DNA from: CAZKUN01 sp964555935
Lineage (GTDB): Bacteria > Armatimonadota > Zipacnadia > Zipacnadales > VGFC01
Assembly: GCA_964555935.1 (NCBI GenBank)
Contig: CAZKUN010000021.1
Coordinates: forward strand, 1-58,011
Reading direction: 5' to 3'
Length of the DNA stretch: 58,011 nucleotides
The notes under the pieces are model-generated. The model was not told where the DNA came from and did no database searches. It was given only the letters and a program-made list of their open reading frames with translations. A program made the translations under genes and the position numbers. Of this stretch, positions 27,508-35,852 are shown piece after piece. Each line of letters begins with the position of its first letter. The first letter of the stretch is position 1.

Positions 27508-29427
27508 CTACTCCGGCGACCCGTCAACCGTGTTCCCGCGCGCGTCCACGCGATCACAGTCGTCGGCCACCACGATGGCGCCCTCGATCAGCGGCCGGCT
27601 GTCTTCGATGCGGTTGTCCCGCACCGACACGTCGGCCGAGTTTGAGATGCGGATTGGGACTTCGGGCTTGCCGTCGATGCGACCGGGCGCGCCCGGTCCC
27701 GCGACTATCTGGTTGCCGCGGATGATCGCGTTTTCCGTGGAGCCGATGCTGATGGCCTGATTGCGCCAGTTGATGAACGTGTTGTCTTCGATGAGGATCT
27801 GCGAAATCCCGCGGTACGGCGCGGGCTGCCAGCCCAGCCGAGTGGTCTCGATGGAGATGGACGCGCTTGAGTCTGGGTGATGGATCCTCTCGACGTTGCA
27901 CGTGTCGAACGTGTTGCCGCGGATGATGACGTTCCCCGTCGCGAAGCCCTCCGGCCAGCCGGGATCGTTGTGGATCGTCACTCCGTTTGAGCTCGTGCCC
28001 TCAAACCGGTTGTTTTCGATGAGACCGTCTCGCGAGTCGATGAGAATCCCGAACCGGCGGATGTTCCGGAACGTGTTGTTGCGGAATACGAAGCCACCGG
28101 ACGCGTCGAGGTTGAAGAACTGAGGGTCCTTCTTCTCCAGCCCGGTTCTGACATTGAGGATTGGCTGATCGAACTTGACGCGCTGAGTCCCGGGAGTCGT
28201 GCCCTTGCCCACCTCGGTCACGTGGGCCTCACCTAGCTTCACGCCGGGCTCGGGGTCGAAGACGAGCACGCGGGCCCCCTCCGCCATCGGCGCGTGCATG
28301 GTCAGCACGAACTCCGTGTCGGAGATCACCTCGGCGCAGAACGCACCTTTGCCGTAGAAGTTGGCGCCATCGTCGGCCATACCCTCGAACGTGCAGCCTT
28401 CCACCCACGGTGCCGGCCGGCTGACCGGGAAGTGGAGTCCGTCCGCGTTCGACGTGTGCCATCGCCCCGGCTTGATGAGGACGTGACAGTCCAGCACCGC
28501 CACCTCCTTCGTCCCGCCGCCACCGTAGTCCAGCCCTGGGCTCGCGTAATTCGTGATTCGCTCAAACGTCACGCGCTCGCATCCCGAACACAATATGAGG
28601 TTGCCGCCGTTTCGGTCTACATGCACGTACCGGTCGCCCACCTCGAAAAAACCGGCCTGGCCACGGTTCCGCAGCTTCATCCGGAACGTGCGATCGCCGA
28701 CTTCCTCCCAGCCGTCGGAGAAGAACACGTTGGGCACGTCGCGTTTCATCCGGCCGGGGACATCGGGGTCTTTCAACATCCCCCACCGGATCGTGTCGTA
28801 ACCTTGCTGGTTCGGCCGCTCCCACAGCGGGTCGTCCATGCTGATGAAGCCAGGCTCCACCTCGAAATCGAACCAGCCCTCCTCCACGTTGACCCCCCGG
28901 ACGAAGCCCTGCGCGAAGGGAGGCGGGCCCCAGTCCACTGTGAGATCGCGGACGATGACGTTCTTGCAGGCGAAGAGCGAGAGGAAGCCCGTGGTCGGAG
29001 TCCGGATGATGATCTCCGCGCCATTCCCATTGATGACAACGTTCTCCGCGCGGACCATCGCCAAGGCGTGCTTCGTCAGCTTGGCCTGCTCCTCGATGTC
29101 GATGTCGGCATCCAGGTGGTACCGCCCTTTGGCGAAGCGCACCTCGGTCGGCAGGTCGGCCTCGGTCGCCTGGGCGAGCGCCGCTCGGACACCCTCCAAG
29201 TCGTTACCCTCGTCGTCGGGCACGGCGCCGAAGTCGGTTACCTCCAGCACTTGCTCGCAGGTGATGTCGCGCAGCGGCTCGGCTCTCGGCGAGAGCGTGG
29301 GCTCCTTCACGGTCACCTCCACCGGAGTCTCGCGTGGGGCATCCTGCGCGGGGGCGCAAGCCATCGCGCCCGTGAGGATCACCAGTGACAGCAATGGGCC
29401 TCGGCGGGCCCTCCTTGGACGCGACAT
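27508..29427 (-). CDS. Parallel beta-helix glycosidase/lyase-like protein, possible lipoprotein
   Basis: 639 residues. The N-terminus has a very basic n-region (MSRPRRARRG), a hydrophobic core and a lipobox-like GAMAC ending at Cys24, so it may be lipid-anchored. A right-handed beta-helix follows from about residue 65, opening VTDFGAVPDDEGND, the usual start of pectate-lyase-superfamily and GH28/GH110-like proteins. Rungs include NADGLHFPVS, CTFEGMADDGANFYGKG, VFRNNTFRNI and LIENNRFEG. The ADDGANFYGKG segment recalls the active-site region of GH110-type alpha-galactosidases, but this is only a resemblance by eye. GGGAG lies 7 nt before the ATG. It is separated from the DinB gene by a strong hairpin and is convergent with the DUF6067 gene. 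Confidence 0.78.
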   Translation of the reverse strand: MSRPRRARRGPLLSLVILTGAMACAPAQDAPRETPVEVTVKEPTLSPRAEPLRDITCEQVLEVTDFGAVPDDEGNDLEGVRAALAQATEADLPTEVRFAKGRYHLDADIDIEEQAKLTKHALAMVRAENVVINGNGAEIIIRTPTTGFLSLFACKNVIVRDLTVDWGPPPFAQGFVRGVNVEEGWFDFEVEPGFISMDDPLWERPNQQGYDTIRWGMLKDPDVPGRMKRDVPNVFFSDGWEEVGDRTFRMKLRNRGQAGFFEVGDRYVHVDRNGGNLILCSGCERVTFERITNYASPGLDYGGGGTKEVAVLDCHVLIKPGRWHTSNADGLHFPVSRPAPWVEGCTFEGMADDGANFYGKGAFCAEVISDTEFVLTMHAPMAEGARVLVFDPEPGVKLGEAHVTEVGKGTTPGTQRVKFDQPILNVRTGLEKKDPQFFNLDASGGFVFRNNTFRNIRRFGILIDSRDGLIENNRFEGTSSNGVTIHNDPGWPEGFATGNVIIRGNTFDTCNVERIHHPDSSASISIETTRLGWQPAPYRGISQILIEDNTFINWRNQAISIGSTENAIIRGNQIVAGPGAPGRIDGKPEVPIRISNSADVSVRDNRIEDSRPLIEGAIVVADDCDRVDARGNTVDGSPE

Positions 29428-29455
29428 CGCGGCGCTCCCACGTGCTGAGATGTTA

Positions 29456-29487
29456 CGAGAGGCGCCGCGTTGTCTCGGCGCCTCTCG
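29456..29487 (-). terminator. 12-bp stem-loop between DinB and beta-helix genes
   Basis: CGAGAGGCGCCG pairs perfectly with CGGCGCCTCTCG across an 8-nt loop. It lies 42 nt after the DinB stop and 28 nt before the next start on the same strand. There is no T-tract after it on either strand, so it would be a hairpin-only terminator or an mRNA-stabilising stem rather than a classical intrinsic terminator. Confidence 0.6.
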
Positions 29488-29529
29488 GTATCTTCAGCCT
29501 CAACCCGCGCCGCTCCTCCAGCGCCTGCG

Positions 29530-30006
29530 CTACATGTGGAAGTCCATGTCTCCCCAGATGGTCTGCAGGTAGTCAATCTGCGCGGCGTGGTTCCCCATGT
29601 GAATGCCCGGCAGGTTCATGAAGAACGGCATCGGTCGCGTGACGACCGGCGTCTCGACGATGCTGTCGATGCGCTCGGGCGTCAGCGCGTCGAGCGCGGC
29701 GTGTACGGCCACCACTGATTCCTCGATGACTTGGGCGGCTTGCTCGCGGGAGGTGATGGCCGCCTCCGCGGCGTCCATTTGCTCCTGGATCTCTGCCAGG
29801 CTCGAGCCCGGCAACTCCTCGCCGCGCAGAATCCCAGCGAAGGCCTGGTTCGAGATCCCCGCGTGGGCGGCTATCCCCAACGCGCTCTTGGCTGTCGGCG
29901 ATGGAGTCCATGTCAGCTTGTCATCCGGCACGCTCTGAAGAGTGTTCAGCAGCAGTTCCTTGGTCATGTTGGCCGCTTGTTTCGCTTGCGTCACCAGATC
30001 GCTCAT
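29530..30006 (-). CDS. DinB-family protein (putative metal-dependent four-helix bundle)
   Basis: 158 residues from the ATG at 30006, chosen because AGAGGAG lies 6 nt upstream. A longer frame from 30027 would translate through that site. The protein is a four-helix-bundle DinB/YfiT-type sequence with the three metal-binding His positions visible: His48 (AAHAGISN), His136 and His140 (GIHMGNHAAQIDYLQ). Family members include thiol S-transferases and stress-induced proteins of unknown function. It is cytosolic. It is divergent from the UroD-like gene at 30167, with a palindrome in the gap. Its role in a glycan locus is unclear and it may simply be a passenger. Confidence 0.88.
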   Translation of the reverse strand: MSDLVTQAKQAANMTKELLLNTLQSVPDDKLTWTPSPTAKSALGIAAHAGISNQAFAGILRGEELPGSSLAEIQEQMDAAEAAITSREQAAQVIEESVVAVHAALDALTPERIDSIVETPVVTRPMPFFMNLPGIHMGNHAAQIDYLQTIWGDMDFHM

Positions 30007-30026
30007 TCGCTCGCTCCTCTGCGGCA

Positions 30027-30040
30027 TGCTGTTTACAGCA
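30027..30040. promoter_or_regulatory. 14-nt palindrome between divergent DinB and UroD-like genes
   Basis: TGCTGT-TT-ACAGCA: 6-bp arms with a TT centre, 21 nt upstream of the DinB start and 127 nt upstream of the UroD-like start. It is AT-richer than its surroundings and is a plausible operator. No regulator gene is nearby. Confidence 0.35.
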
Positions 30041-30166
30041 CTAACCCCGATCCACGCATGATCCTCTCCCGACGCGTCAGATCACCGGGAGGGAGCCGGA
30101 GAGGCGTGAGCGAAAGCGACGGGTGAGATGGGCTCGACCCGCCGTGGCGGCAACTGAGGAGACACG

Positions 30167-31156
30167 ATGCAGCCGAAATGGCACATTGCGTTCTGCAACG
30201 TTACGTTCACCAATTACGCAGGCGTCTCGTACCGGGACTACTACGGGTCTCCGGCGATCATGCTCGAGACGCAGTTGGCGGCGAAGGACCACGCCGAGGA
30301 GCGCTTCGGTGTCGGGCGGTTCATCAACCCGCTCGTAGACTCGCCCGGTTGCACCTTCGCCTCGTTTCTGGGCATGCCTGTGATCACGCCTGATGAGGAC
30401 GAGCTTCCGTACATAGACACGACCCGCCCGCTGATAGCCGATTTGAAGGACGTTGACGAACTCCGCATCGGCGACCCGCGCGAGGAGGGCCTGATGGGCG
30501 CGCGCTGGGAGGCTTACCAGTATTACACCTCCCAAGGCTACCCAGTCGGGTTTGGCGGCGCCGGCGGCGGGATCGTGACGGTCGCCTGTGAGATCAGCAA
30601 CAATGCCATCATGGCGGGCCTGGCCGAGTCGCCGGACGACGCCGTGCGGGTCTTCGACTTCATAGCCGACGCGCAAGAAGCCGTCTCCGAGTTCGGCGCG
30701 TCGCTCGTCGGCGGCGAATACAACGGGACCGGCTACATCGGCGACGACTACGCCGGGTTGCTGTCGCCGGCGATGTTCAGGGAGCACGTCGTCCCCGTCT
30801 ACCAAAGACTCTACGCGGACCAGCCGTCCCGGTTCATGCACAGCGAGTTGTTGCGCGCGGAGCACCTCAAGATCGCCCGCGATGAGCTGGGCGTCACGGA
30901 CTTCCACGGGGCCGGGTGCGAGCTTCTCACGCTCGAGGAAATGCATGACATCATGGGGGAGCAGTTCTGGACGCAACTCACGCCGCGGGAGATGCTCGAG
31001 CTAACTCCCGAGCAGATCGACGAGCGCATCCGCGAATTCGCCGAGTGTGGCGGGAGGCTCGTTCAACTCTACCCCGGTCGGCTCACGCCGGACCGCAACA
31101 TGGACGCCGCGATCGCGGCGGCTCAGAAACACTGCCCAGGCGGGCCGCACTGGTAG
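30167..31156 (+). CDS. Uroporphyrinogen-decarboxylase-like (URO-D/MtaA superfamily) protein
   Basis: 329 residues, cytosolic, GAGGAG 5 nt before the ATG. The URO-D barrel pattern is clear in the second half: YIGDDYAGLLSPAMFREHVV, then HLKIARDELGVTDFHGAG. In methylcobamide:CoM methyltransferases of this superfamily zinc is held by a His-x-Cys motif after this point. Here the equivalent stretch reads RFMHSELLRAEHL, with His and Glu but no Cys, so neither true heme-pathway UroD nor a canonical MtaA/MtbA is assured. With an MttB-family gene elsewhere in the window, a corrinoid-linked methyl-transfer role is possible but not shown. It is first in a four-gene plus-strand run. Confidence 0.75.
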   Translation: MQPKWHIAFCNVTFTNYAGVSYRDYYGSPAIMLETQLAAKDHAEERFGVGRFINPLVDSPGCTFASFLGMPVITPDEDELPYIDTTRPLIADLKDVDELRIGDPREEGLMGARWEAYQYYTSQGYPVGFGGAGGGIVTVACEISNNAIMAGLAESPDDAVRVFDFIADAQEAVSEFGASLVGGEYNGTGYIGDDYAGLLSPAMFREHVVPVYQRLYADQPSRFMHSELLRAEHLKIARDELGVTDFHGAGCELLTLEEMHDIMGEQFWTQLTPREMLELTPEQIDERIREFAECGGRLVQLYPGRLTPDRNMDAAIAAAQKHCPGGPHW

Positions 31157-31181
31157 TGATTCCGGACCTCAGGGACCATCA

Positions 31182-32285
31182 ATGGAATGCCCTTCGAGAT
31201 GGCTCGGACCCATTTTGGTGCTTGGTCTGAGCGCGGCCGTCTCCGCCGCCTGGTGCGATGAGTCGACGCGCTCGGAGCGGATCGCAACGGCACGGGTCGT
31301 GTGGGAGCGCGAACTCGCGCAGGCTGCCGGTGGACCCGTCGAGGCGAGTTACCCGACCGAGCCGGCCGTGCCGTTTCTATCGGCTTACGCTATCACGCGC
31401 GAGCCGGAGTACGCCGCTCAAGCCCGCGTCCAATTGGCATACGCTCACAGGCTCGAGACGAACTCGCTCGTCACCCGAGATCGCGGCTTTCCCGCCGCCC
31501 ATCGCGATGCCCAGGCGCGGCAGATCTACAACTTCTATCTGGCCTACCGCATCCTGGCCGATGGCGAATACCTAAGCTGGGCTGACTCTTGCGCGCGGGC
31601 GATGGTCGAGACGATTCCCCGGGCGAGCCACGAATGCGCCGGCGAGACCCACGTGCAGTTCGCCGCCAACTTCATCGACGTGGATGACCCGACGAAAACG
31701 CCGGGCGCCTACATCATCGACGTCAACCAGAATGCCGAGGTGGGCCTCGCCTTTGGGTTGCTGTACCACGACCCCGCGTCCGCCTTCTTCCGCGATCCAT
31801 TGGCGAAGGAGATCGCGCTCGAGGAGACGCTGGCCTCAATGTCGAGCCAGGAGATGGACACGGGGGCAATACCACTCAATGAGACCGCGGATCGCATCAC
31901 GCAACACGACACTGCTTACGGCAGTTACGCGGCCTTCTCATGGGTGTGGAGTCAGCTCTTGTGGCGCGACCCGAGGTTCGAGGAGCACATCGTTGCCGCC
32001 GGGCGATGGCTGGGGGGAAACCGCGATCTGGCTACCGGCTCCAATCGCTACTATTCCTTCCGCAATCGGGCAACCGAGATGCCCTCCTGGGAGTCATCGT
32101 ACCGGATGCCCCTCTACTGGTACTGTGGGCTGGATGTTGCGGACTTCGTCACAGCGATCTTCCGACGAATGCCTAACATCGAGCCGCGCGACCCGTTCGT
32201 TGCCCCGTGGGCCTACTACGATCTGATGGGTATCCCACGCAGCTACTATATCGATGGGTTGCCGCTTCCGACCGGGACTCGCTAG
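31182..32285 (+). CDS. Exported alpha/alpha-toroid-like protein, unassigned
   Basis: 367 residues from the ATG at 31182 (AGGGA about 7 nt upstream). The longer frame from 31047 overlaps the previous gene and carries no recognisable sequence. Signal peptide with the core PILVLGLSAAVSAAWC. The mature part is helical, with paired amphipathic helices typical of six-hairpin glycosidase/lyase barrels (FLSAYAITREPEYAAQARVQ; QIYNFYLAYRILADGEYLSW; NQNAEVGLAFGLLYHDPAS; SYRMPLYWYCGLDVADFVTA). It has no recognisable catalytic motif and is smaller than most toroid lyases. It follows the UroD-like gene by 25 nt and precedes the large YetA-like lyase gene. Confidence 0.65.
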   Translation: MECPSRWLGPILVLGLSAAVSAAWCDESTRSERIATARVVWERELAQAAGGPVEASYPTEPAVPFLSAYAITREPEYAAQARVQLAYAHRLETNSLVTRDRGFPAAHRDAQARQIYNFYLAYRILADGEYLSWADSCARAMVETIPRASHECAGETHVQFAANFIDVDDPTKTPGAYIIDVNQNAEVGLAFGLLYHDPASAFFRDPLAKEIALEETLASMSSQEMDTGAIPLNETADRITQHDTAYGSYAAFSWVWSQLLWRDPRFEEHIVAAGRWLGGNRDLATGSNRYYSFRNRATEMPSWESSYRMPLYWYCGLDVADFVTAIFRRMPNIEPRDPFVAPWAYYDLMGIPRSYYIDGLPLPTGTR

Positions 32286-32324
32286 CACTGAGAGATCGCC
32301 AATCATGTCCGAACGGGTGCGTCC

Positions 32325-35300
32325 GTGAAACTGGGATCTGCCTCAATCACTCTCGCAAGTATGTGCCTCTGCGCATGCCTCGCCGCCGATGACCTCCGTA
32401 TCGAGGGCGTCGTCGATGTAAGCCGCGCTTCGCACGAAATCGGGCACTGTTACATTGCGCCAATCGACGCGCCGGGCTCGCCGGACACGCCAGTCCGGCA
32501 GGCCTCGTCGCTGCAGCTACTCGAGGACGATGTCGAGTTGGGGCCCGCCCATTCGCAACACGCGACCATCCGCGAGCTCGGAGGCGGGGCCTTCTCCCAC
32601 TGGTCGGGCAATGCCGACGGGAAGCCCCAGAGCCTGTATTTCTCAGCCTCCGACAACACTGATCCCACGAAGAATGGCCGCGCGTACCGGTGGGTGCTGG
32701 CGCTGGATCGCGGCTCCGTCCGCGCCGCGCTGCGCCCGAGTTTGGTGCATGGTTCGCGGCTGGGGCCCGAGTATGGGCCCGGTTGGTATGTCGCGCTCCA
32801 GATCGCCCGCTCATTCCCGCCGTTCACGGCTGATGCGCCCGAAGTGGTGCTGCAGGGAGTCGACGGAGACGGCAACATGGTGGGCGAGGAGCGCCGCCTG
32901 CGCCTGACGCCTGGGGAGCCATACGTGCTGGGCAGCCTTACGGAGATTAGCCGCAAGCAGGCGGTGGTCAGAGCGACGGTGCCGCTGGAGAACCTGCCCG
33001 AGGGGAGCGAAATGCCCATGGTCGAGTTGACGCTGCCAACCGACGAGCGGCTTGAGTTGGATGTCACGGGCGCTGAGTGGAACTTCGCGTCGACCGGTCC
33101 ATGGGTGGATCTGCCCGATGCTCGGAAGCTTCGCGGCATGAGGTACCCGTGGCGAGTCTCAACGACCGGCGAGACGGCGGAACTGACGCGCGAGGTGACC
33201 ATCCCCGCGGATTGGGAGCCGCCTTTCACGCTCACGTTCTTCTGCTCCGACGATTACCTCGACGTTGGCTCGCGGCCCGATTCCGGCTCCAATTCAGTGG
33301 ATGCCTACCCCGGCCATCGGCTCAAGCAGGTGCTGATCGATGGCGAGGTGATTTGGGAGCAGGACATCGCTGACAACTCGGCGCCCGGCGCGCCCGTGGA
33401 TTTCGCGGTTGACCTCACGGGGCGCGTGCAGCCGGGCGAGAGTTTCACCATCGCGCTGCGCAATCTCGACAAGGTCGGGATGGACACGCGACTGGAGACA
33501 GACTACCACTACCGCGGCGTGTACGAGGGCGATCGCCCCGGCGGCGACGAGGTGCTCGCGACGACATGCTGGTGGGGGGATGTCGTCGTTTGGCGTGGGA
33601 AGCTCAGTCACGGCCCCGCGTGGCCGCGACCGAGTTTCGCCCAGGTCGTCGCCCGTCATGCTGAGCAATGGCCGTATCCGCCCGCCGGTGGCGATGCCTC
33701 GCTTCCGGCAAATCTCCAGCTCGAGGGAGCAGACGGGCCGCTTGCCGCCAACGCTCCTGTCACGTGCGGCGTGCCGATCTCCGAGGGCGTCGTCGATGAC
33801 ATCGCCGACCTATCTCTCTGGCTGGGAGACGAGCCGCTTGCTTGGCAACCCGAGACGATGAACACGTGGCCCGATGGCAGCGCTCGCTGGGTCATGGTCA
33901 ACGCCGTTCTGCCGGCCGGGACTCAGCCTGACGCCGGCCTCTCCTTGCGTCGCGAGCAGGTCGAGGCCGTACCCGATACCCCCGTCAGCGTCGCGCGTGA
34001 CGGCCACGCGGTGACGGTGACCTCCGGCGACCTCACGGTCCGCATGGGCGCCTCGGACAGTCTCATCGAGAGCATCGAATGGGCGGGCGAGCGCATCGCC
34101 GGGCCGCTGCAGTCCGAGGTCGTCTGGGAATTCGGAGATGGCGAGCCCCGCGCATTGCAGGCAGTCTGGGACAGCTTCGAAGTGACGCGGAGCGGCCCTG
34201 TCCGGGCCACGATCGAGGCGCGAGGGGTGATGGCTGATGGCGCGGGATCGCTCGGGCCGGTGATATGTCGTGTCGACGTCTACGCCGGCGCCCCGACAGC
34301 GCGCATCACCCACCGGATCTTCAACGATGGCGCGGGCACGGCCGAGTTAAGCCTCGTCAGGCTGTCCGCGCAGATCGACGACGACGCGCAACGGGCGGTC
34401 CGGGGATCGGCCGGCGACAGCGCTACTTCGATCGATGGCACGGAGCCGACCAGATTGGCGCAGACCGATGCGGGCCATTGGAACGACGCGGCCGGAGCGT
34501 CCATTGAGGGCCGCCTCGACGGGTGGATGGCCGTGGAGGTCGGCGGCGCGTGGCTGGGAGCCACCGCGCGACACTTCTGGCAGCAATTCCCTGCCGCTCT
34601 CGAGGCCACGTCCGGAGCGCTTCACATCGACTTGTTCGCCGGCAGCGAATCGAGTCCGACCTATGGCTGTCGCGCCGGTGAGGCCAAACGCCACGAGGTC
34701 TGGCTGACCTTTGGCCCAGATCAACCCGCGCTCATGCGGCGCCCGCTCAGGCTGTTCAACAGCAGCTACTTCTGCGCCTCGGAGGGGCTGGGATATGCCC
34801 GGCCGCACGACGGCGAATTCGCAAACGTCGGCGAGCACATGGCGAAGACATACCCGGCGGCGGTTTACGGCAGCATGGCGCTGCTGTTTGGCATCCGGGA
34901 CTTCGGCGACGGCTACTACACGGCCGAGACGCCGTCGTACCGCAACAACTACTACGACGTCATGCGCGGGATGTTCGGCGAGTACCTGATGGGCGGCGGA
35001 GGGGAGTGGTTCGATAGGGGAGAGGAGGCCGCTCGCCACTACATGGACATCGACCAGTTTCACGCCTCTGAGCGGACGAGAGACTTCGTCGGCGGAAACT
35101 CGAGCGTCTACACGCCCAACCACAACGAGGAGTTCGGCGTGTGGGCGGCGATGCTGCGACCGGCCGGCGGAATGCTGACGTGTTGGCGGCTGAGCGGCGA
35201 CGAAGACGCGCGCGAGTCAGCGCTGATGCTCGCCGACTACATCGTCCGAACGCGCGCGGGCGAGGGCGAGGGCAGTTCGCGTAACAACGCGGGCTCGCTT

Positions 35301-35852
35301 CACTCGCTCACGTGGGCCTGCGATGAAACCGGGGACCAGAAATACCTCGAAGCCGCGCTCGATATCGCCGACAGCGTCAACCGGTTCCTCATCCCCCGGC
35401 GCGGATGCTACGCCGAGACTCACGGCGGCCACAACTACCGGGGCAACGTGCCTTGGATGGACGCGCAACTGGCCGAACCGCTCTACATGCTCTACCGACA
35501 GACGGGCGAGGTGTGGGTCGCCGACATGATGGTGGGGCTGATGGAATCGCTCGTCGCCGAGAACATGGAACTCGGAAATCCGGGCAACTTCCAGGGCTAC
35601 ACTCACTGCCCCGTCCTCCATCGGAGCAAGTGGAACTCGGGCTACAACGTGCTGATCGCGCCATGCGTTGGACTCGCGCACGAACTGACCGGCGATGACC
35701 GGATGCTCGCCGCCATGCGCGGCGCGTATGACATCACGGTCGAAGAGGGCACGATCAACGATGTCCGCAACTGCTACTGGATGATGCCGACTTTGCTGTA
35801 TCTGCTGGATCGTCAGGATAGCGCGCGGGCCGCGGGGGGAACCGAGCAATGA
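32325..35852 (+). CDS. Exported PcRGLX/YetA-like putative rhamnogalacturonan exolyase
   Basis: 1175 residues from a GTG at 32325 with only a weak Shine-Dalgarno. The N-terminus is signal-like (MKLGSASITLASMCLCACLA) with several Cys, so lipidation is possible. Residues about 25-440 are beta-sandwich modules of unknown type. From about 462 the pattern matches the RIFT-barrel opening of PcRGLX/YetA-like lyases (NAPVTCGVPISEGVV, PDGSARWVMVNAVL). From about 808 a C-terminal alpha/alpha toroid follows (LFNSSYFCASEGLGY, AARHYMDIDQFH, then NHNEEFGVWAAML). Relatives cleave rhamnogalacturonan from the chain end by beta-elimination. The substrate assignment is by family resemblance only. The stop overlaps the start of the M14 carboxypeptidase gene by 4 nt (ATGA). 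Confidence 0.75.
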   Translation: MKLGSASITLASMCLCACLAADDLRIEGVVDVSRASHEIGHCYIAPIDAPGSPDTPVRQASSLQLLEDDVELGPAHSQHATIRELGGGAFSHWSGNADGKPQSLYFSASDNTDPTKNGRAYRWVLALDRGSVRAALRPSLVHGSRLGPEYGPGWYVALQIARSFPPFTADAPEVVLQGVDGDGNMVGEERRLRLTPGEPYVLGSLTEISRKQAVVRATVPLENLPEGSEMPMVELTLPTDERLELDVTGAEWNFASTGPWVDLPDARKLRGMRYPWRVSTTGETAELTREVTIPADWEPPFTLTFFCSDDYLDVGSRPDSGSNSVDAYPGHRLKQVLIDGEVIWEQDIADNSAPGAPVDFAVDLTGRVQPGESFTIALRNLDKVGMDTRLETDYHYRGVYEGDRPGGDEVLATTCWWGDVVVWRGKLSHGPAWPRPSFAQVVARHAEQWPYPPAGGDASLPANLQLEGADGPLAANAPVTCGVPISEGVVDDIADLSLWLGDEPLAWQPETMNTWPDGSARWVMVNAVLPAGTQPDAGLSLRREQVEAVPDTPVSVARDGHAVTVTSGDLTVRMGASDSLIESIEWAGERIAGPLQSEVVWEFGDGEPRALQAVWDSFEVTRSGPVRATIEARGVMADGAGSLGPVICRVDVYAGAPTARITHRIFNDGAGTAELSLVRLSAQIDDDAQRAVRGSAGDSATSIDGTEPTRLAQTDAGHWNDAAGASIEGRLDGWMAVEVGGAWLGATARHFWQQFPAALEATSGALHIDLFAGSESSPTYGCRAGEAKRHEVWLTFGPDQPALMRRPLRLFNSSYFCASEGLGYARPHDGEFANVGEHMAKTYPAAVYGSMALLFGIRDFGDGYYTAETPSYRNNYYDVMRGMFGEYLMGGGGEWFDRGEEAARHYMDIDQFHASERTRDFVGGNSSVYTPNHNEEFGVWAAMLRPAGGMLTCWRLSGDEDARESALMLADYIVRTRAGEGEGSSRNNAGSLHSLTWACDETGDQKYLEAALDIADSVNRFLIPRRGCYAETHGGHNYRGNVPWMDAQLAEPLYMLYRQTGEVWVADMMVGLMESLVAENMELGNPGNFQGYTHCPVLHRSKWNSGYNVLIAPCVGLAHELTGDDRMLAAMRGAYDITVEEGTINDVRNCYWMMPTLLYLLDRQDSARAAGGTEQ

